A stretch of DNA of 64,000 nucleotides from CAVQWT01 sp963810815 (GCA_963810815.1 CAWEPB010000004.1:186001-250000); one strand, 5' to 3'; positions 15,084 through 24,120 are shown, numbered from the stretch's first letter. Notes: generated by a model from the sequence alone, not told the origin. A program made the numbers and translations.

Positions 15084-17167
15084 CGCGCGGGCCCGGTGTC
15101 GCGGATGTCGAGGCCGCCCTCGGTTTGCATCAGGTCGACCACGCGACAGTCCGCGCACATCTTCAGCCGGTCGAGCGCGCCGGGCTTCGCGAACATCGAG
15201 TGCCCCGCCAGCTTGGCCACCATGTTGCCGATCATCTTGTCGGTTCCCATCGGCTTGCCGCAGCGGATGCAGTTGAAGATCGCCGCCGCGTTCAGCACCC
15301 GCGGCGCCTTCGCGTCGGCCGCCAGGTTGAGACGCGGCGACAGCGAGATCGCGTGCTCGGGGCAGGTCTCGCGGCACAGCCCGCACTGGACGCACTTGCT
15401 CTCGACGAAGCGCAGTTCCAGCACCTCCTGCCCGTCCTGCAGCGCGCCGACCGGACAGGAGCCGACGCAGGCGAGGCACATCGTGCAGGCGCCGGCGTCG
15501 ACGGCGATGGTCCCGAACGGCGCGCCGGCCGGCAGCGGGATCTCCTTGCGCGGAACCGGCGCGTTCGCCGCGAGATGCTCGATCGCCAGCGCCGCCGTCG
15601 TCCGCTTCTCCGGCGTGCCGGCGAAGGTCGCCGCGACGCGGACCGCGAGCGCCGGGGACCCGCCGCGCAGCGACGACGCGAAGGCGATCGGATCGGCGCC
15701 GTCGATCAGGCGGAAGTGTTCGCCCTGGTACCCCAGCCCCTGGGCGATGGCGTCGGCGACCCGCATCTGATGTGCGATCGCCGCGTGGTACTCCGGCGCC
15801 TCGGCGCCGGTGGCCAGCACCGCGACCTGGCTCGCGCCCCAGGCGAGCGCCGCCAGCCAGAGGTCGAGGCCGACCGACGCGATGTGATGGACCTCGAAGG
15901 GGATCACGCGCGCCGGCAGGCCGCCGCCGCGCCGGGCCGCCTGCGCGATGACGTCGCGACCGTCGGCGGCGTGCAGCAGCAGCACCGCGTCGCGGCCGCC
16001 GGCCTTCTCGTAGGTGGACAGCAGCGTGCGCAGCCGCTTCGCCAGGTCGGGAACCGACGGGTACGCGTAGGTCATCGCCCCGGACGGGCATTCGGTCGCG
16101 CAGGCGCCGCAGCCCATGCACAGGTGCGGCTCGACCTTCACGTGATCGCCATCCGCCGAGATCGCCTCGGTCGAGCAGACGTCGATGCAGCGATTGCACC
16201 CGGGCTTCTGCGACCGGCTGTGCGCGCAGATCGACGCCTTGTAGCCGAAGTACCTCGGCTTCTCGAATTCGCCGACCATCGCCGTCAGCTCGGCCACCGC
16301 CTGCGCCTGCGCGACCGGGTCGGCCCCGGGGGCGAGGTAGCCCTGCGGCGGTTGGTGCCGACGGATCGCCGGCGTGCGCTGCAGGTCGAGCACGAGGTCG
16401 AAGCGTTCGCGGCGGTCGCGGTCGCCGCGCGCGAAGTCGATCGCCGCGGTCGTGCCGCAGGCGGCGACGCAGGCGCGGTGGCTCTTGCAGCGGTCGAGGT
16501 CGACCTGGTAGCTCCAGTCGATCGCGTGCTCGGGGCAGGCCTTGATGCACGCGTTGCAGCGGGTGCACAGGTCGAGGTCGATCGGGTTGTCGACGCTCCA
16601 GCTGGCGTCGAACGCCCCGAGCCAGCCATCGAGCCGGTTCAGCGTGCCCGAATACACCGGGAACGAACGCTCCGCCGGCAGCTCCGCGCCGGCGCTGCGC
16701 CCGGTCGCCAGCACCGTCACCGCCAGCCGTCCGGCAAGCGCCTTGGCCCAGTGCAGCGCCGCGTCCATCGGTCCGACGATCAGCGTCTGCCCCTCCGACC
16801 GGTAGCTCACGACCGGCACCGGATCCGGGTCGGGCAACCCGGCCAGCGCCAGCAGCGCGGCGATCTTGGGGGTCGCGGCGGACGCCTCGGACGACCAGCC
16901 GCCGGTTTCGCGGATGTTGACGAAGCGGATCGTCTGCGTGCGGCCGCCCTCCTCGGCGACGTCGCCGAACAGGCGCGCCTCCTGCGTGCAGGCGACGACG
17001 ACGTCGCCGTCGGCAGCGGCGGCGAAGGTTCCCAGCTCCTTCTGGCAGAGCATGGTCCGCACCGCGGGCACCGCGGACAGGTCGAGCGCCGCGGCAAGCC
17101 GCTCCGCCGACAGGGGCATGGTGCCGTTGCAGGAGCACAGGTGCAGTTTCTTGCCGGCGAGACTCAT
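15080..17167 (-). CDS. large multi-[4Fe-4S] ferredoxin protein of fdh operon
   Basis: A 695-residue soluble protein with at least five ferredoxin-type cluster motifs: CTRCNACIKACP (about 200), CNRCIDVC and CMGCGACATECP (about 330-370), CTMCLACVGSCP and CVQCGLCRETCP (about 560-605). Further Cys pairs occur at the start (CSCNG) and end (CIRCG, CADC). The CxCNG start and the domain between about 390 and 520 resemble proteins found in betaproteobacterial formate dehydrogenase operons. It probably moves electrons in enzyme maturation or to another acceptor, but the exact role is unknown. Overlaps of four bases at both ends show tight coupling. Confidence 0.88.
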   Translation of the reverse strand: MSLAGKKLHLCSCNGTMPLSAERLAAALDLSAVPAVRTMLCQKELGTFAAAADGDVVVACTQEARLFGDVAEEGGRTQTIRFVNIRETGGWSSEASAATPKIAALLALAGLPDPDPVPVVSYRSEGQTLIVGPMDAALHWAKALAGRLAVTVLATGRSAGAELPAERSFPVYSGTLNRLDGWLGAFDASWSVDNPIDLDLCTRCNACIKACPEHAIDWSYQVDLDRCKSHRACVAACGTTAAIDFARGDRDRRERFDLVLDLQRTPAIRRHQPPQGYLAPGADPVAQAQAVAELTAMVGEFEKPRYFGYKASICAHSRSQKPGCNRCIDVCSTEAISADGDHVKVEPHLCMGCGACATECPSGAMTYAYPSVPDLAKRLRTLLSTYEKAGGRDAVLLLHAADGRDVIAQAARRGGGLPARVIPFEVHHIASVGLDLWLAALAWGASQVAVLATGAEAPEYHAAIAHQMRVADAIAQGLGYQGEHFRLIDGADPIAFASSLRGGSPALAVRVAATFAGTPEKRTTAALAIEHLAANAPVPRKEIPLPAGAPFGTIAVDAGACTMCLACVGSCPVGALQDGQEVLELRFVESKCVQCGLCRETCPEHAISLSPRLNLAADAKAPRVLNAAAIFNCIRCGKPMGTDKMIGNMVAKLAGHSMFAKPGALDRLKMCADCRVVDLMQTEGGLDIRDTGPAR

Positions 17168-17987
17168 CGGTGGCGACTTGGGGCGGGTGCGCCGGGCGGC
17201 AGCGCAGCGGGTTCGGGTAAGGGCCGTGCCGGAGCGGGTTCGGCCGCGGCGGCGGATGCAGCAGGGTCGGTCGCGGCGGCTTCGGCGGCGGAGGTTTGGG
17301 TGGTCGGGGCTTCGGCGGTCGCGGTCGCCGGGACCTCGGCCGTCGGCGCCTCGGCGGCGGCTCCGCCGGCCGTGGCTTCGGCGGCGAGGACCTCGGGCGG
17401 CACCGGCTCGACGTGACCCTGCGCGTTCACCCGCATTCTCGGCGGATTCAGGATCGCGCGGGCCTGGACAAGTCCGCGCGCCTCCTCGGCGCTCATCGGG
17501 ACGGTCACCGAATAGTCGTCGATGTACGTGTCCAGGCCGTCCATCACGTTGAATCGCGGGTCGGCGAAGAGCTTCTTCAGCGCCGCGTTGCGCAGCGACG
17601 GGGCAACGCTCGGCTTGAAGAAGCCGGAGTAGTCGGCGTCGGGGCCGAGGGTGTCGATCGGCGGCAGCGGCGCCCCGGTGTCGGCTGCGGCGGCGGTGGA
17701 GTCGGTGGCGGCAGCCGCTGCCGGTGCGCCGGGCGCCGGGCGCGCGCCCGGCGTCGCGGCTCCGGACGACGAACCGGCGCTGCCCGGTGCCGCCTTCGTG
17801 CGCACCCCGGGAGCAGCGTCGGCCTCGCGACGAGCGCCGGCGCCACCGGAGCCGCCGGGGACGCCGATGCCGCCGTCGGCGCCGGCTCGGCGGGCGGGGT
17901 CGCCGCGGACCCGGAGCGCGCCGCCTCGAGCTTTCGCCGCGACCAGCGCGACAGCGAGAACCCGCCGGGCGATCGTTCGTCGGTCAT
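17164..17987 (-). pseudogene. DUF3306 protein, frameshifted
   Basis: The N-terminal block FSLSRWSRRKLEAA begins at the ATG at 17987. The conserved DUF3306 core (LPPIDTLGPDADYSGFF, KKLFADPRFNVMDGLDTYI) lies in a different frame that ends at 17164. The total length of 824 bases (3n+2) fits one missing base. The CCCCGGG run at 17805-17811 is the simplest place, because adding one base there joins LLPG to VRTKAAPG. The repaired protein would be about 274 residues with a long Ala/Pro/Thr-rich tail after the core. Members accompany DUF3305 and formate dehydrogenase, and no function is established. Confidence 0.8.
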
Positions 17988-18018
17988 GCGCGTGCGACAG
18001 GCGCGGCCGGCCGCGCCA

Positions 18019-18528
18019 TCAGCGACGGCGTCCGCCGGCGCCTTCGGCGTCGCGGAACGGGTCGTTGCGGCGCACCTTGCGCCGGGGCTCGGGTTTGTAG
18101 TGGGTCGCGACGAAAGGCTCCATCCACGCCCGCAGCGCGTCGGGCAGCGGCACCGCGTCGACCTGCTCGCCGCCGTCGAGCATCCGCGCGGCTTCGTTGT
18201 ACGACAGCGTCACGCAGTGGGGCCGCATCGCCGGTTCCAGTCCGTCCTCGGCCGGCCGCCAGGCGACGAACGCCTTGGGCTCCGGCGCGACCAGGTTGAG
18301 GTGATAGCCCTCGGCCTCGCAGGGGTGCAGCTCGACGTCGTAGCCCTCACAGGACCACCGCGTTGCCTCCGGCCCGTCGGCGATGCGCCGGGGCGCGGTG
18401 CGCTCGGGCGCGGGTCCGGGCGCCGCACCGGGCACCACGGCGGCGGGCTGCCAGCGCTCCGAAGCCCATCGGTTCTGCAGCGGCACGCGCTCCATCACGA
18501 CGACGACCGGAAACCGCAGTGGCAACAT
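18019..18528 (-). CDS. DUF3305 protein, first gene of fdh operon
   Basis: A 169-residue protein with the DUF3305 features PVVVVMERVPLQNRWASERW near the start, RWSCEGYDVELHPCEAEGYHL in the middle, and MRPHCVTLSYNEAARMLDGG plus WMEPFVATHYKPEPRRKV later. It is cytoplasmic by appearance. It heads the minus-strand operon, is followed by DUF3306 after 31 bases, and is divergent from moaA. The family co-occurs with formate dehydrogenase, but its biochemical role is not known. The start at 18528 removes a poorly conserved 26-residue upstream extension. Confidence 0.88.
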   Translation of the reverse strand: MLPLRFPVVVVMERVPLQNRWASERWQPAAVVPGAAPGPAPERTAPRRIADGPEATRWSCEGYDVELHPCEAEGYHLNLVAPEPKAFVAWRPAEDGLEPAMRPHCVTLSYNEAARMLDGGEQVDAVPLPDALRAWMEPFVATHYKPEPRRKVRRNDPFRDAEGAGGRRR

Positions 18529-18650
18529 GGAATTGATCGAATAATTTTCGCGCCGGCCGCGAGTGTACCCCAATGTACTGCGGCCGCCCGCGGCGTTTGT
18601 TACCATCTTCGATTGCCGGACTCGCTCCGGGTTCCGACGTCCACCGCCCG

Positions 18651-19757
18651 ATGGCCAAGATCATTCCCCTCACCGACGTCCGCGCATCCGCGCGCAGCGC
18701 GCAGCTGCTGGCCGCCGCGACGGCCGCTGGCGGGCCGGCGGTCGCCGCGTCGGGGTTCGTCGCGGACACGCTCGGCCGGCCCCTGCGCGACCTCCGCATC
18801 TCGGTGACCGACCGCTGCAACTTCCGCTGCGTCTACTGCATGCCGAAGGACGTGTTCGGGCGCGACTACCCGTTCCTGCCGCACGGCGAGCTGCTGAGCT
18901 TCGAGGAGATCGCCCGGATCGCCCGCGTGTTCAAGGCGCACGGCGTCGAGAAGATCCGCCTGACCGGCGGCGAGCCGCTGCTTCGCCGCAACGTCGAGAA
19001 GCTGATCGAGCTGCTCGCGTCGATCGGCGGCCTCGACCTGACGCTGACGACCAACGGCGCCCTGCTCGCCAGGAAGGCCCGTTCGCTGCGCGACGCCGGG
19101 CTCACCCGCGTCACGGTGAGCCTCGACGCGCTGGACGACCGGGTGTTCCGCGCGATGAACGACGTCGACTTTCCGGTCGCGCGCGTGCTCGACGGCATCG
19201 ACGCCGCGGCCGCCGCGGGTCTCGCGCCGATCAAGATCAACATGGTGGTGAAGCGCGGCACCAACGATCACGAGATCGTCCCGCTCGCGCGTCGGTTCAG
19301 GGGCAGCGGGCACATCGTCCGCTTCATCGAGTACATGGACGTCGGCAGCACCAACGGCTGGAAGATGGACGAGGTGCTGCCGGCCGCCGAGGTCGTCCGC
19401 CGCATCGACGCCGAGCTGCCGCTGGTCCGCGTCGACGCCAACTACGCCGGCGAGACCGCCGAGCGCTGGCGGTACCGCGACGGCGGCGGCGAGATCGGCG
19501 TCATCGCGTCGGTGACGCAGGCGTTCTGCCGCGACTGCACGCGCGCGCGGCTGTCCACCGACGGCAAGGTCTACACCTGCCTGTTCGCCAACGAAGGCCA
19601 CGACCTCAAGGCGCTGCTGCGCGGCGGCGCCGACGACGCCGCGCTGGAGCGCGCCGTCGCCGCGATCTGGGGTGCGCGGGCCGACCGGTATTCGGAGCTG
19701 CGCACCGCGGCCACCGCGGCGCGACCCAAGGTCGAGATGAGCTACATCGGGGGCTGA
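18651..19757 (+). CDS. moaA: GTP 3',8-cyclase MoaA
   Basis: A 368-residue radical-SAM enzyme that converts GTP to 3',8-cH2GTP, the first step of molybdenum cofactor synthesis. The radical-SAM cluster is C56-x3-C60-x2-C63 in DRCNFRCVYCMP. RLTGGEPLL binds S-adenosylmethionine. The second cluster includes FCRDCTRARLS and a later TCLF. The chain ends in the required double glycine (SYIGG). The N-terminal extension of about 40 residues is longer than in E. coli. The gene heads the plus-strand cofactor operon, divergent from the fdh operon, with fdhD two bases after its stop. Confidence 0.96.
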   Translation: MAKIIPLTDVRASARSAQLLAAATAAGGPAVAASGFVADTLGRPLRDLRISVTDRCNFRCVYCMPKDVFGRDYPFLPHGELLSFEEIARIARVFKAHGVEKIRLTGGEPLLRRNVEKLIELLASIGGLDLTLTTNGALLARKARSLRDAGLTRVTVSLDALDDRVFRAMNDVDFPVARVLDGIDAAAAAGLAPIKINMVVKRGTNDHEIVPLARRFRGSGHIVRFIEYMDVGSTNGWKMDEVLPAAEVVRRIDAELPLVRVDANYAGETAERWRYRDGGGEIGVIASVTQAFCRDCTRARLSTDGKVYTCLFANEGHDLKALLRGGADDAALERAVAAIWGARADRYSELRTAATAARPKVEMSYIGG

Positions 19758-19759
19758 CG

Positions 19760-20602
19760 ATGAACGCCCCCGCGATGCCCTACCGCCCGGTGCTCACCGA
19801 CGCCGCGCGGCCGTCGACGTTCACCGTGCAGGCGGTCGACGAGCACGGCGCCTCGCGCGAGGTGTCGATCGCCGGCGAGCACCCGCTGACGCTCTACGTC
19901 GACAAGCGCGAGCTGCTGACGCTGATGACGCTCGGCGCCGCGCCCGAGGCGCTGACCATCGGCTACCTGCGCAACCAGCGGCTGGTCGAATCGATCGACG
20001 ACATCGTCGCCGTGCAGGTCGACTGGGACGTGAACGCGGTGTCGGTGAAGACCCGGCACGGCCTCAAGGATCTCGACGCCCGCATGGCGAAGCAGACCAA
20101 GACCTCCGGCTGCGGCCAGGGCACCGTGTTCGGCGACCTGATGGAGGACATCGACAACGTGCGGCTGCCGGCGGACGCGACGCTCACGCAGCAGACGCTG
20201 TACGACCTGCTCGAGCGCGTCCGCCAGCACGAGACCATCTACAAGCAGTCGGGCGCGGTGCACGGCTGCGCGCTCGCGGTCAATGCGCCCGGCGGCGCGG
20301 AGATCCTGATGTTCGTCGAGGACGTCGGCCGCCACAACGCCGTCGACGCGATCGCCGGCCGCATGTGGCTCGACCGCCTCGAGGGCGGCGACAAGATCTT
20401 CTACACCACCGGCCGCCTCACCTCGGAGATGGTGATCAAGTGCGCGCAGATGGGCATTCCGTTCCTGGTGTCGCGCTCCGGCCTCACGCAGATGGGCTAC
20501 GAGATCGCGACCAAGGTCGGGATGACGATGATCGGCCGCGCGACCAACCGGCATTTCCTGCTGTTCACCGGCGCCGGCCGCTTTCGCGCCGGCTCGGCAT
20601 GA
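19760..20602 (+). CDS. fdhD: formate dehydrogenase sulfurtransferase FdhD
   Basis: A 280-residue cytoplasmic accessory protein. By family it takes sulfur from IscS and passes it to the molybdenum cofactor of formate dehydrogenase, which is needed for activity. Seen here are the loop TKTSGCGQGT with a single Cys118, where E. coli has a CxxC pair, the HGCALA segment and the FVEDVGRHNAVDAI signature, then TSEMVIKCAQMGIPFLVSRS. It lies between moaA and the GFA-type gene and overlaps the latter as ATGA. Its presence argues that the dehydrogenase was functional until recently. Confidence 0.96.
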   Translation: MNAPAMPYRPVLTDAARPSTFTVQAVDEHGASREVSIAGEHPLTLYVDKRELLTLMTLGAAPEALTIGYLRNQRLVESIDDIVAVQVDWDVNAVSVKTRHGLKDLDARMAKQTKTSGCGQGTVFGDLMEDIDNVRLPADATLTQQTLYDLLERVRQHETIYKQSGAVHGCALAVNAPGGAEILMFVEDVGRHNAVDAIAGRMWLDRLEGGDKIFYTTGRLTSEMVIKCAQMGIPFLVSRSGLTQMGYEIATKVGMTMIGRATNRHFLLFTGAGRFRAGSA

Positions 20603-21009
20603 GCGTCGCGCCTTCGTCCGCGGTCGCGGCGCACGGCCGCTGCCACTGCGGCGCCGTGCGCTTCGTCGCGCGGTTTCCCTCGCGCTTCGTCGCCCACTGC
20701 CACTGCGCGAGCTGCCGGCGCGCGCACGGCGCGGCGTTCGTCACCTGGGCCGGCTTTCCCTCGGCGCAGGTCGAGGTCACCGCCGGCCGCGACGAGCTGG
20801 CGACGCACGAATCGTCGCCGGGCACGTCCCGCCGCTTCTGCCGGCGCTGCGGCACCAAGCTGTTCTTCGAGTCCGCGCGCTGGCCGGGCGAGACCCACGT
20901 GGTGCTGGCGGCGTTCGACGAGCCCGTCGATCGCGCCCCGGACGGCCACGCCTTCGCCGCCGAGCACGTCGACTGGCTGCCGTTCCAGCTCGACGAGTCG
21001 CTCGAATGA
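20599..21009 (+). CDS. GFA-family (Gfa/CENP-V) zinc protein
   Basis: A 136-residue protein of the glutathione-dependent formaldehyde-activating (GFA) fold. Zinc ligands are visible in GRCHCGAVRF, HCHCASCRRAHG and FCRRCGTKLFF. The family includes Gfa of Paracoccus, but most members have no tested activity. The gene overlaps fdhD and mobA by four bases on each side, so it belongs to the operon. A link between formaldehyde and formate metabolism is suggestive but unproven. Confidence 0.88.
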   Translation: MSVAPSSAVAAHGRCHCGAVRFVARFPSRFVAHCHCASCRRAHGAAFVTWAGFPSAQVEVTAGRDELATHESSPGTSRRFCRRCGTKLFFESARWPGETHVVLAAFDEPVDRAPDGHAFAAEHVDWLPFQLDESLE

Positions 21010-21596
21010 AGGCCGACCGCGACGCGGTGACCGGCATCGTGCTGGCGGGCGGCCAGGGCCGGCGCATGGGCGGGGTCGACAAGGGACTGGTCGACCTCGG
21101 CGGGCGGCCGCTGGTGGCGCACGTGCTCGATCGCTTCGCGCCGCAGGTCGGCGACGTGCTGATCAACGCCAACCAGAACATCGAACGCTATGCCGCGTTC
21201 GGCCATCCGGTCGTCGCCGACGCGGTCGGCGGCTTCGCCGGTCCGCTGGCGGGACTGCACGCCGGCATGACCCGCGCGACGCGGCCGTTCGTGTGCACGG
21301 TGCCCTGCGACTCGCCGTTCCTGCCGACGGACCTCGTCGCCCGGCTGGCGACGGCGCAGGCCGCCGGCGACGCCGACCTCGCCGTCGCGAAGACCGGCGC
21401 GCAGCCGCACCCGGTGTTCGCGCTGGTGCGGCGCGCGGTGCTGCCGCACCTGACCGGTTTCCTCGCCGGCGGCGGCCGCAAGATCGACGTCTGGTACTCG
21501 ACGCTGACCGTCGTCGAGGTCGCGTTCGACGACGTCGAGGCGGCGTTCCGCAACATCAACACGCGCGACGAACTCGCCGCCGCGCAGCGCGACTGA
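21006..21596 (+). CDS. mobA: molybdenum cofactor guanylyltransferase MobA
   Basis: A 196-residue nucleotidyltransferase that attaches GMP to Mo-molybdopterin, making the bis-MGD cofactor used by formate dehydrogenase. The GTP-binding loop is LAGGQGRRMGGVDKG. NANQNIERY, the metal-binding CTVPCDSPF and the late NINTRDEL are typical. It overlaps the preceding GFA gene (ATGA) and the following acyltransferase start (TGATG). Confidence 0.95.
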   Translation: MKADRDAVTGIVLAGGQGRRMGGVDKGLVDLGGRPLVAHVLDRFAPQVGDVLINANQNIERYAAFGHPVVADAVGGFAGPLAGLHAGMTRATRPFVCTVPCDSPFLPTDLVARLATAQAAGDADLAVAKTGAQPHPVFALVRRAVLPHLTGFLAGGGRKIDVWYSTLTVVEVAFDDVEAAFRNINTRDELAAAQRD

Positions 21597-22670
21597 TGGT
21601 GGGGCGCCTCCCGCCGCGGCTGGGGGCGCTCACCGCCGGCCGCGGGAACAACGTGCTCCTGGTGCGCCTGCTGGCCGCGGTGGCGGTCATCGTGTTCCAT
21701 TCGTACGCGCTGACCGACCGCCTGGTCGACGAGCCGCTGCACCTGTGGCTGCCGGAGCTCCCGCTGGCCATCGTCGGCGTCGACGCGTTCTTCTTCCTCT
21801 CCGGTCTCCTCGTCACCAAGAGCTGGTGCGAGCGACGGCACCTGCCGTCCTTTCTCGCCGCGCGGGCGCTGCGCATCTATCCGGCGCTGGCGGCCGCGGT
21901 GCTGTTCTCGATCGGCGTCGCGATGGCGGTGTCGACGGTGCCGGCGCGCGAATTCCTCGCGTCTCCCGTCACCATCGACTTCCTTTGGCGCAACGCCACC
22001 GCGTGGACGGCCCGCTACGACCTGCCCGGCGCCTTCGCCGACAACCCGTTCCCGCGCGGCGTCAACGGCTCGCTGTGGACGCTGCCGATCGAGGTGCGCC
22101 TCTATCTGCTGCTCGCGGTCGCGGGCGTGGCGGGGCTCCTCACCCGGCGCGCGACGTGGCTCGCGGTGGCGACGCTGCTGGCGGCCGCGGCGCTGTGGGC
22201 GCCGGCGTTGCCGGGGTTCGAACCCGACGCGAGGGAGACCCGCCGCCTGCTGGCGATGTTCGCCCTCGGCTCGGTGGTGTGGACCTGGCGCGCCGCGATT
22301 CCCGTTTCGCTGGCCGGCGGCGCGGCGGCGCTGGCGCTGCTCGTCGTCGATCCGTTCGGGCTCGTGCGCTCCACGCCCGCCGTCGGGCTGATGCTCGGCT
22401 ACCTGATCATCGTGCTGGCGTTTCACCCCCGGCTCCGGCTGTCCGTGGCTCGAACGCGCCGGCGACTATTCGTACGGGCTGTACGTCTACGCGTTTCCGA
22501 TCCAGCAGGCGCTGATCCACTTCAATCGCGACATCAGCCCCGGCGCGCTGACGCTGGCGGCGCTGCCGTTGACGCTGGCGGTTGCCGCGCTGTCGTGGCA
22601 CCTGATCGAGCAGCCCGCGCTGGCGTGGAAGCCCGTCGTGCGCCTGCGCCGCGCCGCCGAAGTCACGTGA
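21596..22670 (+). pseudogene. acyltransferase 3 (OafA-like) membrane protein, frameshifted
   Basis: An integral membrane acyltransferase of about 357 residues once repaired. Seen are LVRLLAAVAVIVFHSYAL with the conserved His, VDAFFFLSGLLVTKSW, RALRIYPAL and GSLWTLPIEVRLYL, with about ten hydrophobic helices. The frame breaks after LGYLIIVLAFHP. The family end (PWLERAGDYSYGLYVYAFPI, ending WHLIEQPAL) continues one base away. Removing one C from the five-C run at 22426-22430 restores it, and the 3n+1 length agrees. Relatives acylate sugars of lipopolysaccharide or polysaccharide. Its place inside a cofactor operon is odd. Confidence 0.82.
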
Positions 22671-22765
22671 GCCGGGCGCCGGCGCGCCCGGTCTACAATG
22701 CGGCGCTCGGACCCCGTCTGCCGTCCGCCCGCGCGCGGCGCCGGCCCTGCCCCGCATCCGCCTGC

Positions 22766-22838
22766 CCCCGTTCCACCCATCGCACCCATCGCGCCCATCC
22801 CACCCAACCCACCCACTCCACCCTGCCGCCGAACCGCC
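22766..22838 (+). repeat. C-rich CCCATC/CCCAACC low-complexity leader of moeA
   Basis: A run of imperfect CACCCATCG and CCCAACC units fills the 5' leader up to four bases before the moeA start codon. The sense strand is almost free of G in the last 40 bases, so no Shine-Dalgarno site exists. A TACAAT at 22693-22698 could be the -10 of a moeA promoter. Confidence 0.55.
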
Positions 22839-22842
22839 AGCC

Positions 22843-24120
22843 ATGACCCTGCCCAAGACCCTTCGCGACGCCTCCTGCGCCGACGACTACGACCCGAACT
22901 CGATGCCCGTCGACAAGGCGCGCGCGCTGATCCGCACGTTCCTGGCCCCGGTGACGACGGTCGAGCGCGCGCCGATCCGCGCCGCGCTTGACCGCGTGCT
23001 CGCCGCCGACGTCGTTTCGCCGCTGGACGTCCCCGGCCACGACAACTCGGCGATGGACGGCTGGGCGGTGCGCTTCGCCGACCTCGCCGCCGACTCCGCC
23101 ACGACGCTCCGGCGCGTCGGCGAGTCGTTCGCCGGCAAGCCGCACGCCGGCCGCATCGGCGCCGGCGAGGCGGTGCGGATCTTCACGGGCGCGGTGATGC
23201 CGGAAGGCGCCGACACCGTGGTGATGCAGGAACGCGCGACCGAGGTGCCCGGCGGCGTGCGCATCGAGGCGCGCGCCGTGACCAGGGCGGGCCAGAACCG
23301 GCGCTTCGCCGGCGAGGACCTCAAGGCCGGCCAGGTCGTGTTCCGGGCCGGACAGCGCGTGCGGCCGGCGGAGCTGGGGATGATCGCCTCGCTGGGAATC
23401 GGCGAGGTCGCCGTGTACCGCCGCCTGCGCGTCGCCTACTTCTCGACCGGCGACGAGCTGGTGTCGATCGGCGCGCCGCTCGCGGCCGGCCAGATCCACG
23501 ACAGCAACCGCTACACGCTGCACGGCATGCTGACGCGGCTGGGCTGCGAGACCCTCGACCTCGGCGTCGTGCGCGACGTTCCCGCCGATCTCGAGCGCGC
23601 ATTCACCGAGGCCGCCGCCGCGGCGGACGTGGTGATCACCTCCGGCGGCGTCTCGGTGGGCGAGGCCGATTTCGTCAAGCAGCTGCTCGACAAGGTCGGC
23701 GAGGTGCTGTTCTGGAAGATCGCGATGAAGCCGGGCCGCCCGCTCGCCTACGGCAGGATCGGCGGCGCGCACTTCTTCGGCCTGCCCGGCAACCCGGTGT
23801 CGGTGATGGTGACGTTCTACCAGTTCGTCCGGGACGCGCTGCGCACGCTTCAGGGCGAGGGCGACACCGGGCCGCGGCCGACGTTCAGGGTGCCGCTCGC
23901 GGTGCCGATCCGCAAGGCGCCGGGCCGCACCGAGTTCCAGCGCGGCGTCCTCGCCGCCGACGGCGCCGGCGGCTGGACGGTGCGCACGACCGGCGACCAG
24001 GGCTCGGGCATCCTGTCGTCGATGTCGGTGGCCAACTGCTTCATCGTGCTGCCGGCCGACTGCGGCAACGTCGACGCCGGCACGATGGTCGACGTCGAGC
24101 TGTTCGAGGGGCTGATCTGA
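22843..24120 (+). CDS. moeA: molybdopterin molybdenumtransferase MoeA
   Basis: A 425-residue enzyme that inserts molybdate into adenylylated molybdopterin. Seen are the N-terminal VPGHDNSAMDGWAVR, FTGAVMPEGADTVVMQE, the STGDEL loop, DSNRYTL, the ITSGGVSVGEADFV active-site segment, KPGRPLAYG and LPGNPVSVMVTF. The length is usual. It follows the acyltransferase after a 170-base C-rich gap and abuts chrA. With moaA, mobA and fdhD it forms a near-complete local cofactor set (moaC, moaD, moaE and mogA are not here). Confidence 0.96.
   Translation: MTLPKTLRDASCADDYDPNSMPVDKARALIRTFLAPVTTVERAPIRAALDRVLAADVVSPLDVPGHDNSAMDGWAVRFADLAADSATTLRRVGESFAGKPHAGRIGAGEAVRIFTGAVMPEGADTVVMQERATEVPGGVRIEARAVTRAGQNRRFAGEDLKAGQVVFRAGQRVRPAELGMIASLGIGEVAVYRRLRVAYFSTGDELVSIGAPLAAGQIHDSNRYTLHGMLTRLGCETLDLGVVRDVPADLERAFTEAAAAADVVITSGGVSVGEADFVKQLLDKVGEVLFWKIAMKPGRPLAYGRIGGAHFFGLPGNPVSVMVTFYQFVRDALRTLQGEGDTGPRPTFRVPLAVPIRKAPGRTEFQRGVLAADGAGGWTVRTTGDQGSGILSSMSVANCFIVLPADCGNVDAGTMVDVELFEGLI

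Noticed and set aside
18529..18650. FNR/ANR-type operator in the moaA-fdh divergent gap
   Set aside because: TTGATCGAATAA and its complement have only half of the consensus and wrong spacing, so I do not call a site.
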